Assembly (NCBI RefSeq): GCF_016805305.1 | Contig: NZ_JAERQN010000007.1 | Location: 62,001-126,000, forward strand | DNA: 64,000 bases | Direction of reading: 5' to 3' | Source: Falsiroseomonas ponticola | GTDB taxonomy: Bacteria; Pseudomonadota; Alphaproteobacteria; Acetobacterales; Acetobacteraceae | Part shown: in pieces, positions 35,245-44,510 of the stretch | Layout of the letters: the number at the start of each line of letters is the position of its first letter | Position numbering within the stretch: position 1 is the stretch's first letter | Translations under genes and position numbers: made by a program | Notes under the pieces: generated by a model | The model's database searches: none | Told to the model about the DNA's origin: nothing | What the model saw: only the letters and a program-made list of their open reading frames with translations

Positions 35245-36831
35245 ATGACGCAGACCGACACCCTCCCCGACATCCCCGCCCGGCATGAGCGCATCCTGGT
35301 GCTCGATTTCGGGAGCCAGGTGACCCAGCTCATCGCCAGGCGGCTGCGCGAGAGCGGCGTCTATTGCGAGATCTGGCCCTTCAACGCGGCGCCGGAACAG
35401 CGCATCCGGGATTTCGACCCCAAGGGCATCATCCTCTCGGGCGGCCCCGCCAGCGTGACGGAGGGGGAGAGCCCCCGCGCGCCGGACTACGTCTTCGAAT
35501 CGGGGCTGCCGGTGCTCGGCATCTGCTACGGGCAGCAGACGCTGGCGCATCAGCTGGGCGGCGTGGTGGAGGGCGGGCATGCCCGGGAATTCGGCCGCGC
35601 CTTCATCGACGTGACCGGCGACTGCGCCATCACCCAGGGCGTCTGGGCGAAGGGGGCGCGGGAGCAGGTGTGGATGTCGCATGGCGACCGCATCACGCAG
35701 CTGCCGCCGGGCTTCCGCGTGGTCGCTTCCAGCGAGGGCGCACCCTTCGCGCTGATCGCCAATGACGAACGCCACTACTACGGCACCATGTTCCACCCGG
35801 AGGTCGTGCACACGCCGCATGGCGCGCAGCTGCTGCGCAACTTCACGCACCTGGTCTGCGGCTGCCGCGGCGACTGGACCATGGGCGCCTTCCGCGCCGA
35901 GATGATCGAGAAGATCCGCGCCCAGGTCGGCACCGGCCGGGTGATCTGCGGCTTGTCGGGCGGCGTCGATTCCTCGGTGGCGGCGGTGCTGCTGCATGAG
36001 GCGATCGGCGACCAGCTGACCTGCATCTATGTGGATCACGGGCTGATGCGGGCGAACGAGTCGCAGCAGGTGGTCAGCACCTTCCGCGACCGCTTCAACA
36101 TCAAGCTGGTGCACCGGGATGCCTCCGACCTGTTCCTCGGCCAGCTCAGCGGCGTCACGGACCCCGAGATCAAGCGCAAGACCATCGGGCGCCTGTTCAT
36201 CGAGGTGTTCGAGGAGGAGCAGAACAAGGTCGGCGGCGCCGATTTCCTGGCGCAGGGGACGCTCTATCCCGACGTGATCGAGAGCGTCTCCGCGACCGGC
36301 GGGCCGAGCGTGACCATCAAGTCCCACCACAATGTCGGCGGCCTGCCCGAGGGCATGCGCATGAAGCTGGTGGAGCCGCTGCGGGAGCTGTTCAAGGACG
36401 AGGTCCGCGTGCTGGGCCGCGAACTCGGCATTCCCGAGGAGATCGTGGGGCGGCACCCCTTCCCGGGGCCGGGCCTCGCCATCCGCATCCCGGGCGAGGT
36501 GACGCGGGAGAAGGCGGACCTGCTGCGGAAGGTGGATGTCATCTACCTCGAGGAGATCCGCGCGGCGGGCCTCTATGACGCGATCTGGCAGGCCTTCGCG
36601 GTGCTGCTGCCGGTGCGGACCGTGGGCGTGATGGGCGATGGCCGCACCTACGACATGGCCTGCGCGCTGCGCGCCGTGACCAGCACGGATGGCATGACGG
36701 CCGATGTCTATCCCTTCACCATGGAGTTCCTGAGCCGGGTGTCGAACCGGATCGTGAACGAGGTGCGGGGCATCAACCGCGTGACCTACGACATCACGAG
36801 CAAGCCGCCGGGCACGATCGAGTGGGAGTAA
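35245..36831 (+). CDS. guaA: GMP synthase (glutamine-hydrolysing)
   Basis: A 528-residue enzyme that aminates XMP to GMP. The N-terminal class I glutamine amidotransferase domain has the nucleophile Cys in GICYGQQTLAHQLGG and the MFHPEVVHT His-x-Glu. The ATP-pyrophosphatase domain has the P-loop CGLSGGVDSSVAAVL. The C-terminal dimerisation domain ends in PPGTIEWE. The genomic island begins exactly at the last codons (GAG TGG GAG TAA) and the reading frame is preserved. The start at 35245 was preferred over 35227 because it begins MTQTDTLPD and fits the family length. Confidence 0.96.
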   Translation: MTQTDTLPDIPARHERILVLDFGSQVTQLIARRLRESGVYCEIWPFNAAPEQRIRDFDPKGIILSGGPASVTEGESPRAPDYVFESGLPVLGICYGQQTLAHQLGGVVEGGHAREFGRAFIDVTGDCAITQGVWAKGAREQVWMSHGDRITQLPPGFRVVASSEGAPFALIANDERHYYGTMFHPEVVHTPHGAQLLRNFTHLVCGCRGDWTMGAFRAEMIEKIRAQVGTGRVICGLSGGVDSSVAAVLLHEAIGDQLTCIYVDHGLMRANESQQVVSTFRDRFNIKLVHRDASDLFLGQLSGVTDPEIKRKTIGRLFIEVFEEEQNKVGGADFLAQGTLYPDVIESVSATGGPSVTIKSHHNVGGLPEGMRMKLVEPLRELFKDEVRVLGRELGIPEEIVGRHPFPGPGLAIRIPGEVTREKADLLRKVDVIYLEEIRAAGLYDAIWQAFAVLLPVRTVGVMGDGRTYDMACALRAVTSTDGMTADVYPFTMEFLSRVSNRIVNEVRGINRVTYDITSKPPGTIEWE

Positions 36832-36832
36832 G
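36820..36832 (+). repeat. attL of the guaA genomic island
   Basis: GAGTGGGAGTAAG covers the final codons and stop of guaA. The same 13 bp with one change recurs at 47395. The 3' end of guaA is a known integration site of tyrosine-recombinase islands. Confidence 0.82.
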
Positions 36833-36994
36833 AAAAATTCCCTAAGATACTGAAATCAAAAAGGAAAAATCTTACACGCTAGTTTCACGCGGCCAAAATT
36901 TCCGTTGCTCTCCAACGGGTGCCTGCGCAATGTTGCACGGAAAGCTGCACAATCTTGCAGCTACTCCTTTCCGTAGTCGCCCGGGCACCCGCGC

Positions 36995-38269
36995 ATGGTC
37001 ATCAAAAAGCAGGAATTCAGCGAGGACGAGATCGTCATCTTCGAGGATGCCATCATCTACAAGCGCGGCGACTACTGGCAGTTCAGGCTGTGGCTGCGCA
37101 AGGAAGGCAAGTATGCGCGGCGCAGCCTCGGCACACGCAATCGCACCACCGCTATCGAGAAGGGCAAGGAGCTTTATCTTGAGCTTTTTGCCAACATCAA
37201 GCAGGGCAAGACTTACTTCTCCATCGACGCGAAGAAGGCCGTGGAGCTCTACGTCGCGCATCGTCGCAAGGACGTTGAGGCAGGGCTGATCGTGCCTGGC
37301 AGGCTCAGTACCATCAACTCACATCTCAAGAACTGGCTCGACTTCATCGGTCGCGACACCAAGCTGAAGGAGATGGAGCGCACGGACTGCGAGGGCTACT
37401 TCCATTTCCGCGTGAAGGGTGCTGGCCGAACGGCAGCGCGTCAGGTCACCGTGCAAAATGAGCAGAGCACCATCAACGCCATGATGGACTGGCTGTTTAA
37501 GCGCGGCGAGGCCCGTATCGATGGCTTTGATTTCCGCCGTCTGCCGCGCATCGACACGCGCGACGATGCGATCCGGCGCGCGACCTTCTACGACGAAGAA
37601 ATCGCAGCCATCCATCAAGCCATCGACGGCTATTGCGATCGGGAACGTAACGCGTTGGACGAGCGGGAGTGGCTGATGCGCTGCGTCGCTGGGCAGTTTT
37701 TCCGCATGGCCGCGATGTCAGGTTTGCGCGTGGGTGAGCTAATGCAACTCACTTGGCACGATGTATGGTGGCGCGGGCATTGGTCCAAGAAGAAGGAAAA
37801 ATACATCAATCTGGTGAACGTCATGGTTCGCGCCGGCACCAGCAAGGTGCGGAGAAGCCGTGAACTCTACTTCAAGGATGATGGATACCTGCGCGATTGG
37901 CGTGACATCGTTGCGCCCCGCTGGGCTGATGCCAGCGAGAAGGGCAAGCTGATCTTCTCCATCGATGGGAAGGCACCGATCACGAAGCGCGCGCTCTACT
38001 ACCATTTCGATAAGGTGCTGGAGTTGGCCGGCATCCATCGCGAGGATCGCGAACTCGTGCCCTACAGCTTCCGCCACTATTTCATCACCGAGCGCATCAC
38101 CGCAGGCCTAAGCTACCAGCAAGTGGCCGAGATGTGTGGCACGTCGGTTGCGCAGATCGAGCGCACCTATTTCCACCTCAACGACGACGCCCGCGTTTCA
38201 CACGCGATCGCTGGGTACGAGATCGACGACGACGACCTGGAAGACCCCGCGGAGGACGCGGAGGACTGA
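36995..38269 (+). CDS. Tyrosine recombinase (guaA-type island integrase)
   Basis: A 424-residue site-specific integrase. An N-terminal arm-binding and SAM-like region (about 1-190) precedes the catalytic domain. Catalytic residues visible are R245 in MSGLRVGELMQL, R360 and H361 in PYSFRHYF, and nucleophile Y392 in QIERTYFH. The His usually found before the nucleophile (LGHS) is replaced in MCGTSV. It lies 163 bp from attL and reads away from guaA, which is the normal layout for guaA islands. It should catalyse integration and, with an excisionase, excision. No excisionase was recognised. Confidence 0.92.
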   Translation: MVIKKQEFSEDEIVIFEDAIIYKRGDYWQFRLWLRKEGKYARRSLGTRNRTTAIEKGKELYLELFANIKQGKTYFSIDAKKAVELYVAHRRKDVEAGLIVPGRLSTINSHLKNWLDFIGRDTKLKEMERTDCEGYFHFRVKGAGRTAARQVTVQNEQSTINAMMDWLFKRGEARIDGFDFRRLPRIDTRDDAIRRATFYDEEIAAIHQAIDGYCDRERNALDEREWLMRCVAGQFFRMAAMSGLRVGELMQLTWHDVWWRGHWSKKKEKYINLVNVMVRAGTSKVRRSRELYFKDDGYLRDWRDIVAPRWADASEKGKLIFSIDGKAPITKRALYYHFDKVLELAGIHREDRELVPYSFRHYFITERITAGLSYQQVAEMCGTSVAQIERTYFHLNDDARVSHAIAGYEIDDDDLEDPAEDAED

Positions 38270-38746
38270 TACGGAACCCAAGTGCGCAGTTAGCTATCGC
38301 TTCTGCACGGGTAAGCGGAATGCTAACTTCATCTCTTGAAGATCCCAGACCGGGGTCTGCGCACATCCATCACCAAAGCCCGCAAATGTCAGATTGGAAA
38401 TAGGAATAATTTCCTCTTTGTTATCTTCATTTTTGGAAGATAACGCGCAGCAGCGAAGTCCCGTTCGCGATAAACATGCTCTTTGCCGCGTCGCATCCCT
38501 CTTAGGTCGGTCTCCAACTGGGACAACTGGTGCAGCGCTTGGCAAATCCATCTATAAGTTGTTAGCCATGCTGCTCGGCCGCCACAGCCTTCTGCTCCAC
38601 TGCCCCACCCCCGCAAAGCGCCGTTAGGTTGGCGCGTATGGAATGAGCCGCCATGCTATGTTTCATCGCGGCATGACGCTATCCTTACGCGCATATCATG
38701 AAGCCCGGTGACGGGCGCTACAGCAGAGGGGGAGGCAGATTAGACG
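38270..38746. other. Intergenic stretch in the island, no gene seen
   Basis: No supported coding frame. It holds an AT-rich hairpin GTTATCTTC/GAAGATAAC with a 7-base loop at 38420-38444 and a small TTCATCTCTTGAAG hairpin near 38327, whose near copy lies at 41197 after the chimera gene. The low GC and lack of genes suggest decayed sequence or a regulatory spacer. Confidence 0.5.
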
Positions 38747-38797
38747 GTGACCCAGAACTTCTTTGACCGCCCGACACTCGCCTCCCCGTATCAGTAA
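38747..38797 (+). pseudogene. Possible N-terminal remnant of a type III-like restriction endonuclease gene
   Basis: A GTG with a GGGGGAGG site 11-18 bp upstream opens a 16-codon frame reading MTQNFFDRPTLASPYQ, then stops. From memory this closely resembles the first residues of large DEAD-helicase restriction endonucleases that begin with FFDRP...SPY. It lies 33 bp before the SNF2/nuclease chimera. It may be the stump of a deleted gene, though 16 residues cannot prove homology. Confidence 0.4.
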
Positions 38798-38830
38798 CAA
38801 AGACAACGAAAAGCGGGGCATCTAAGGGCA

Positions 38831-41155
38831 GTGCAGCGAGGCTTCACTCAGTATCAGGCGAAGTACTTCGCCCACTTCCTGACACGGGAAGGTTTCGAGG
38901 ACGGGGACGCGCTTACGCAGTCCCTCTCTTCCGCTCGCGTGGACCTAAATCCTCATCAGGTCGATGCCGCCATGTTCGCGCTGCGATCCCCCTTGTCCAA
39001 GGGGGTGCTCCTGGCCGACGAGGTTGGTCTTGGGAAGACGATCGAGGCCGCGCTTGTGCTCAGCCAGTATTGGTGGAGCCGCCAGAGAAACCTGCTTCTC
39101 ATCGTTCCGGCCTCGCTGCGCAAGCAGTGGGCGACGGAGCTTATGGAGAAGTTCTCGCTTCCCTCAGAAATTCTTGACGCAAAGCGCCTGAAGGACATCA
39201 CGGCCAGCGGGCACCCGAATCCAATTGGGCGGGCCGAGAGCATCGTCATCCTCTCTTACGAATTTGCCGCCCGCATGGCTTCCGCCATCCGGATGGTGCC
39301 GTGGCACCTGGTTGTGTTCGACGAGGCTCACAAGCTCCGAAACGTCTACCGCGCGGCTGAAACCTCGCGGGCTGCCGTCCTGCGGGACGCGCTTGCCGGT
39401 CGCCATAAGCTCCTGCTGACGGCCACACCGCTCCAGAACAATCTCATGGAGCTGTTCGGACTGATCAGCGTCATCGACGATACCTATTTCGGGTCCGAAC
39501 AGGCATTCCGCGCAGAGTTCGGTGGGCGGGAAGAGGTCGCCTCGCAGGCGCTCCTGGCACGCCGCCTTGAGCCGATCTGCAAGCGCACCCTGCGGCGTCA
39601 GGTGCAGAAGGCGGGTCTGATTAACTATACGAACCGCCTCGCCAAGACATTCGACTTCACGCCAGCCCGGCTGGAGACCGACCTCTACGACCTGATGTCG
39701 GCTTATCTCCAGAGAAGCGACACTATCGCCCTCGGCCAAAACGGGCGGCATCTCGTGACCTTGATGCTGCGGAAGATCCTCGGATCCTCGTCCTTCGCGG
39801 TGGCCCAGACCCTCGACAAGATGGTCAAGCGGCTTCAGGGCAAGCTGATCATCGACGACAAAACGCTCGACGATATCGATGGCTTCGCCGAGGAAGCGCC
39901 CACGCCTGGACTTCAGGCGCCAACTGCACCCCCGTTCAAGTATGCCAAGCCCGAGGAGATCGGGCTGGCCAAGACCGTCCTCAACGTCGTCCTGCCGCAG
40001 ATCAGCAAGCAGGTGTCCTCCATCAAGGACCTTGAAGACCCAAAGATTGTACAGCGGATTGCCGATGCGGCGATGGCTGCCCAGAAGGCTGAGGACGGCT
40101 TGCTTTCCACGGTAACGCCGGAGCAGGCCAAGGCCGTGGCAGCGGAGGTCTGCAAGCAGTTCGTCCAGCGGACGATTGCCATTCCCATGCTGACGATCAC
40201 GCCCGAACAACATGTATCATTCGGCTTCCGGCGCTTCGACGTCGACCTGAAGTCCTGGAACTACCAGCCGCTCTCGCGGGAGCTGCTGATCCAGATCCTC
40301 CGCACGGAGGAACGCAGCGTCATTTCCGGCGATGCCGGCGGCGAAACACCGTCACGGCTTGAAGATTATGTCGTGGCCAAGCTGATTGACGTGCCCGAGA
40401 TCGACTACGACGCCCATGCCGACATCCTCTATGATCTGGCCGGGCAGGTGGTCGCCCACTTCCGGGCGAAGCATGCGGATGACGAGCAGGTCCGCTCGAT
40501 CCTGCAAGGCCATGCGCGGCAGATCGCCGAAGCCCTCGTCGTCCAAATGAAGCGACACATGTGGCGTGAGCAGACCAACTACCGCGTCACGCAGGTATCC
40601 GCCTTTGATCAGCTGAAGCCGCAGACCTTCGATGGCAGCGGAAAGGATGCGATGCGGGACTATCGAAGCCCGCCCGAACGCCTCAGCGACATGAAGCGCT
40701 TCATCTTCGTTGGCTTCGAGAAGTCCTGCTACAGCATGGCCAAGTTCGATTCCGACCCGGAGAGGCGGATGGCGGTCATCCTGGAGCAGGACGCCTCCGT
40801 ACAGCTTTGGATGAAGCCGGGGCCGAACCAGTTCAGGATTTACGACGAAGACAACGCGCCCTACCAGCCCGACTTCGTTGTTGAGACCGCCACCGACAAG
40901 CTGGTTATCGAAACGAAGCGTGCATCGGAGATGGCGAACCCGCTCGTCGTCAGGAAGGCTGATGCAGCTGCCTTGTGGTGCCACATCGCCAACCGTGCCA
41001 ACGGCGAAGGCGTGGGCGATAAGCCATGGTCATACTTGCTTGTGCCGGAAACCGCCGTGCTGTCGAACGCCACCATAAGCGGATTGATGGCCTCTCACAC
41101 GCGGTCGGTGGATGCTGATTTGCTGGCCCGATACGTCTTAACGGAAGCCGCATAA
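38831..41155 (+). CDS. Chimeric SNF2-type helicase N-half fused to type III-like restriction nuclease C-half
   Basis: A 774-residue protein with GTG start. Residues 1-355 match the first RecA domain of SNF2-like helicases: VDLNPHQVDAA, Walker A LADEVGLGKT (61-70), DEAH at 164-167 and LLLTATPLQNN (194-203). Helicase motifs IV-VI of the second RecA domain are absent. Residues from about 385 onward instead resemble the tail of type III-like restriction subunits: IPMLTITPEQHVSFGF, YDLAGQVVAHFRAK, KFDSDPERRMAVILEQDA and a PD-(D/E)xK nuclease at D681...E694-T-K696. A working helicase would need both RecA domains, so this is probably an in-frame deletion fusion of two defence genes. Nuclease activity might survive. 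Confidence 0.78.
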   Translation: MQRGFTQYQAKYFAHFLTREGFEDGDALTQSLSSARVDLNPHQVDAAMFALRSPLSKGVLLADEVGLGKTIEAALVLSQYWWSRQRNLLLIVPASLRKQWATELMEKFSLPSEILDAKRLKDITASGHPNPIGRAESIVILSYEFAARMASAIRMVPWHLVVFDEAHKLRNVYRAAETSRAAVLRDALAGRHKLLLTATPLQNNLMELFGLISVIDDTYFGSEQAFRAEFGGREEVASQALLARRLEPICKRTLRRQVQKAGLINYTNRLAKTFDFTPARLETDLYDLMSAYLQRSDTIALGQNGRHLVTLMLRKILGSSSFAVAQTLDKMVKRLQGKLIIDDKTLDDIDGFAEEAPTPGLQAPTAPPFKYAKPEEIGLAKTVLNVVLPQISKQVSSIKDLEDPKIVQRIADAAMAAQKAEDGLLSTVTPEQAKAVAAEVCKQFVQRTIAIPMLTITPEQHVSFGFRRFDVDLKSWNYQPLSRELLIQILRTEERSVISGDAGGETPSRLEDYVVAKLIDVPEIDYDAHADILYDLAGQVVAHFRAKHADDEQVRSILQGHARQIAEALVVQMKRHMWREQTNYRVTQVSAFDQLKPQTFDGSGKDAMRDYRSPPERLSDMKRFIFVGFEKSCYSMAKFDSDPERRMAVILEQDASVQLWMKPGPNQFRIYDEDNAPYQPDFVVETATDKLVIETKRASEMANPLVVRKADAAALWCHIANRANGEGVGDKPWSYLLVPETAVLSNATISGLMASHTRSVDADLLARYVLTEAA

Positions 41156-41172
41156 TCGAAGTGCCTGTATGC

Positions 41173-41251
41173 GTGCATGGGGAGCGTCATTATCTTCATC
41201 TCCTGAAGCTGGCCGTTGGGGTTATTCCTTCTGACCGCCTTCCCCATGCAC
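41173..41251. repeat. Inverted repeat after the chimera gene
   Basis: GTGCATGGGGA (41173-41183) and TCCCCATGCAC (41241-41251) are perfect 11-bp inverted copies with 57 bp between. The pair lies between the convergent ends of the chimera and the next gene and could form a large stem or mark an old element end. Confidence 0.5.
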
Positions 41252-41309
41252 GAGCCATCGCGTCGTGAGCGAGATGACGCTTTGCATGAAAATGCATGAC
41301 CCGCAGCGG

Positions 41310-42278
41310 CTACGCCTCCCCTGTGCTCGCAAGGGCCTCCCGTTGCCGCTGTTTCTCTGCCTTTCGAGCCTTGAGCTTCGCGACATGCTTCCGCCCCCAT
41401 GCGACGTAATCCCATAGCAGCTTGCCGACCGTCGCATAGTTGAACTCGGGCCGGTTGGGATCAGGAGGTAACGGGTCAAGGCAAGGGAAGCGCCCACGCG
41501 CCGCGTGCTCGGACAGGAGATATGCGCGCCGCAGCTGCCTTGCCGTGACGATCTCCATCAGCCTGCGCTTGACGTCCTGGTCGTCGCTTCGGGGACGCTC
41601 AGGGTCGGTCCAATAATGCGGTGCGAGGCCCAGGTGATTGCCGACCTTGTAAAGCGGGGTCTTGGGCGATGAGGCGCGCACCAAGAGCGCGCGCATGGCC
41701 GTGGCCACCGTCCGCTCACGGATTTTGTTATCGAGGAGCTTGGCCTCAACGACCCCTTCCTGTGCGGTTTCAGGCCCGAGCTCCCGCTCGATCAGCTCTG
41801 CCACGGCACGCAGCATGCGCCGCCTGTCATGCGAGACGGGGATGGCCACCAGTACCGCCGCGGGCAACCCCTCGCTGGGCCTCTCCTCCGTGAGGTACTG
41901 ATCAAGGCGGGTGAACACCTCGTTGACCTTGCCTTCATCGACCTGCTCCCCGTGGGTCAGCTTCAGTAGGCCGTGCACCCTGGGCTTCGCGGATGCGCCA
42001 AAACGAAACTGCGCGGTCCTGATCCACCAGTCATCGAAAAAGCAACGATAGACGCTGCCGAAGGCGGCGTAGGTGCGTTCGACGTCGGCGAAGTCGGCGG
42101 GCAGCGGGCGAGCGTCTCGTGCCAGCATACCCATGGCGATCCGATGGGCCAGCCGATAGCTCGGGCTGACCTGAAGGTACTCAAAAAGCTGAGGATATCG
42201 CCAGTCGAGGTCGATGCTGAGGTCATGGTCGCGCAGGCTGATGCGCGACAGGCGGACTAACTTCTCGGGCTTCCCCAT
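41310..42278 (-). CDS. Hypothetical island protein, 322 residues
   Basis: I do not recognise this family. The protein is soluble-looking, with no signal peptide or membrane segment. It is rich in aromatic and charged residues in the first half (RYPQLFEYLQVSPSYRLAHRIAMG, CFFDDWWIRTAQFRFG). The last 30 residues are strongly basic (RKHVAKLKARKAEKQRQRE), which suggests nucleic-acid binding. It is convergent with the chimera and divergent from the next gene, sharing a 151-bp upstream region with it. Codon use looks consistent with a real gene. Confidence 0.7.
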   Translation of the reverse strand: MGKPEKLVRLSRISLRDHDLSIDLDWRYPQLFEYLQVSPSYRLAHRIAMGMLARDARPLPADFADVERTYAAFGSVYRCFFDDWWIRTAQFRFGASAKPRVHGLLKLTHGEQVDEGKVNEVFTRLDQYLTEERPSEGLPAAVLVAIPVSHDRRRMLRAVAELIERELGPETAQEGVVEAKLLDNKIRERTVATAMRALLVRASSPKTPLYKVGNHLGLAPHYWTDPERPRSDDQDVKRRLMEIVTARQLRRAYLLSEHAARGRFPCLDPLPPDPNRPEFNYATVGKLLWDYVAWGRKHVAKLKARKAEKQRQREALASTGEA

Positions 42279-42429
42279 GCCTCACCCTAACTCAAATCGC
42301 TCCGCTCATACCAGTTAGAAGCACTTTTCGGTTTCACCGGTCATCTTCCGTGCGTCGACGGCGGCCAAGGCGGCCCCGTCTCCCGGCCGCGATGGGGCGG
42401 CCGTGCCACGAAATGGAAGGATCGAGATC

Positions 42430-44181
42430 ATGACGTACGAAGACCACGTGCAGCCGACCGAGCTCAACGGCGCCGCTCTCCTGGACACGCAGGTTAGCGC
42501 GATCAGTGAGGTGGCCGGGCCGGCCGTGCCCGCCGTCACCCGCACCGAGCTGGAGACCGCCATCAAGAGCGCCAGCACGGCCTATGTGTCCGCGCGCAAC
42601 AACGCCGCCAATGCCGCTGCCACGGTCTACTACATCTGGCTCCACGCTTGCTCGGAGCACGCCAGCGCCGAAAATAAGCAGTGGTATGAAGGCAAGCGCG
42701 CCGGGCGGCAGGCCGAGATCACCGCGTGGAACGCCGCGCTCGATAAGGAAAAGGCCAAGGAGGAGGACGACAACAAGAAGAAGCTCAAGGCGCTGCGCGA
42801 CCTCAAGCGTGCGGCGAACGACCCTGATCGCGTTCGTGATCTGGACGGCCAGATCACGGCGCAGCAGGAAGCCAGCAAGGAGCGCATCCGCGCGCTGACC
42901 AAGCGGCACAGGGTCAGCCTGGAAACGCGTGCCGACGCTGCCAAGTTCACCGAGATCACCAAGCTCGTCCTTGAGCTTGACCAGCCGAAGCAGTCGTCGC
43001 AGGTGAACCGCTTCGCGACCGTGGTGCAGTGGATCGAGAACAACTACGCCAAGGAAGCGCAGCCGAGCATCGAGAAGATCGCCAAGCACATCCTGGATCA
43101 GGGTGGCTTCGATAACGTTTACGAACACCAGCGGGATAGCAAGGGGAAGTCTTCCGAGACGAAGGCGGCTGCCAATCCTGCTGCCAGCAGCAAGAGCGGC
43201 GACGATGAGGCGCGGCAGGCGGTCGTCGACCACTTCCGAAACGTCGTTGCCAGTGCTGGTGCGCTGGCAACGCTGCCGCTCAACCAGCCGCGCGAAACGA
43301 ATAGCCTGGTCGCGCTGATCGGTCGCGTTGGCAAGGATGGCGTCACCGTGATCAGCGAGGTCGGCATGCCTGTTGATAAGCTGCTCGACCTCTGCGTCGC
43401 CCAGCGCGACCAGACGCTGCTGCCCGGCGACGCCGGCTGCGAGTTCCTGGCCACGGCGTTGGCGGCGGGCAAGCTCGTGGAGGACGGTAACCGCGTCAGC
43501 AAGGGCGGCGAGATCAAGAAGATCACGCGCGAGCTTTCCATTCTGGCCAACCCCAATGGCGGCCGGCTCGTGATCTCCGCGCTCAACACCAATGTCTCGG
43601 TGGTGGTGCATGCCACGCCGAAGCAGGCCACTAGCGGCCTGCTGCGCCAGCCCGGCTGGTGGAAGCTTGAGCACGAGCAGGTCGCGCCGCTGGAGCAGCG
43701 CCTGGAGGATGGTATCGCGCGCAAGATGGTCACCCTGCGCATGGACGACACCCCGCGCGAGGTTGGCGCCAACCTGCTGCCGTCCCCGTTCGCCTGGGAA
43801 ACGACGAGTGGCCCCTTGGCCACCAAGGGCGACACGACCGCCACCCTTGTGCATCCCTGGCTCGCCATGTCCCCCCACGAGATCAGGCCGCTGGACATCG
43901 AGGGCTTTTCCCCCGCAGGGACGGTCACGCTGTCGCGGAATGACCTGCTGGCGCTGGCCAAGGGCAGGATCGCCAACTGGCTGAACACCAACACCAAGGG
44001 TGCCGCGGAAAAGAAGAGCGCGCTGGCAACGGTGACGATCAGCCGGTCCATGCTCAAGGTCGAGAGCGTTGAGGAACCTGACCTGGTTCCCTGTGGCGGC
44101 AACATGAGGGGCACGGTCTCGCTGAAGTTCCGCCCCCGCGTGCTGGCCAAACCGGCGGCGCCCTTGCCATATCGGCGGTGA
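42430..44181 (+). CDS. Hypothetical island protein with central coiled coil, 583 residues
   Basis: Not recognised. The ATG at 42430 follows a GGAAGG site. Residues 85-170 are highly charged and helical (DKEKAKEEDDNKKKLKALRDLKRA) and probably form a coiled coil. An Ala/Ser-rich linker near 235-255 separates this from a C-terminal half with mixed strands (GGRLVISALNTNVSVVV, VTLSRNDLLALAKGRIANWL). No membrane segment or catalytic motif was seen. The size, a coiled coil and the island setting could fit a structural, DNA-binding or defence-effector role, none of which is shown by sequence. Confidence 0.7.
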   Translation: MTYEDHVQPTELNGAALLDTQVSAISEVAGPAVPAVTRTELETAIKSASTAYVSARNNAANAAATVYYIWLHACSEHASAENKQWYEGKRAGRQAEITAWNAALDKEKAKEEDDNKKKLKALRDLKRAANDPDRVRDLDGQITAQQEASKERIRALTKRHRVSLETRADAAKFTEITKLVLELDQPKQSSQVNRFATVVQWIENNYAKEAQPSIEKIAKHILDQGGFDNVYEHQRDSKGKSSETKAAANPAASSKSGDDEARQAVVDHFRNVVASAGALATLPLNQPRETNSLVALIGRVGKDGVTVISEVGMPVDKLLDLCVAQRDQTLLPGDAGCEFLATALAAGKLVEDGNRVSKGGEIKKITRELSILANPNGGRLVISALNTNVSVVVHATPKQATSGLLRQPGWWKLEHEQVAPLEQRLEDGIARKMVTLRMDDTPREVGANLLPSPFAWETTSGPLATKGDTTATLVHPWLAMSPHEIRPLDIEGFSPAGTVTLSRNDLLALAKGRIANWLNTNTKGAAEKKSALATVTISRSMLKVESVEEPDLVPCGGNMRGTVSLKFRPRVLAKPAAPLPYRR

Positions 44182-44208
44182 AATCACGCCGAGGCGCTAA
44201 ATAACGCT

Positions 44209-44328
44209 ATGAAGACCTATCGGATTACGGCGGCCATGACGCCGAAGCAGCGGGAGCGCGCCCGTGATGCCGTGCTTGCTGCCCTTTTTGCCGCGCTCGA
44301 CGCGAAGCTGGTGCAGCGCCCATGCTGA
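44209..44328 (+). CDS. Small ORF, 39 residues, coupled to the next ORF
   Basis: The frame MKTYRITAAMTPKQRERARDAVLAALF... starts 27 bp after the coiled-coil gene. Its end overlaps the start of the next small ORF by 7 bp (ATGCTGA), a pattern of translational coupling. It is basic and helical with no known domain. Confidence 0.45.
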   Translation: MKTYRITAAMTPKQRERARDAVLAALFAALDAKLVQRPC

Positions 44329-44510
44329 TACGCGAGATCGTGGACGCGCAGATCAAGCAGGTTGACGCGCAGATGGCCACGCTGCGCAAGCGCAAGCAGC
44401 AGCTCAGCGCGGACAGGGCACGGCAGCGGGCGAACGATGCCACGCAGCGCGCGCAGCATAGTCGCCGTGCAGCCCAGCTTGCCCAGCAGCGCGCGGCCAA
44501 GCCCACCTGA
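44322..44510 (+). CDS. Small basic helical protein, 62 residues
   Basis: The sequence MLIREIVDAQIKQVDAQMATLRKRKQQ... is Lys/Arg/Gln-rich and probably one long amphipathic helix or coiled coil. It overlaps the preceding 39-residue ORF, and both follow the 583-residue coiled-coil gene on the same strand. The three may form one unit. No family was recognised. Confidence 0.5.
   Translation: MLIREIVDAQIKQVDAQMATLRKRKQQLSADRARQRANDATQRAQHSRRAAQLAQQRAAKPT

Noticed and set aside
38394..38627. 77-codon frame in the island spacer after the integrase
   Set aside because: It starts with TTG without a ribosome site, has no recognisable features and lies in sequence that looks decayed.
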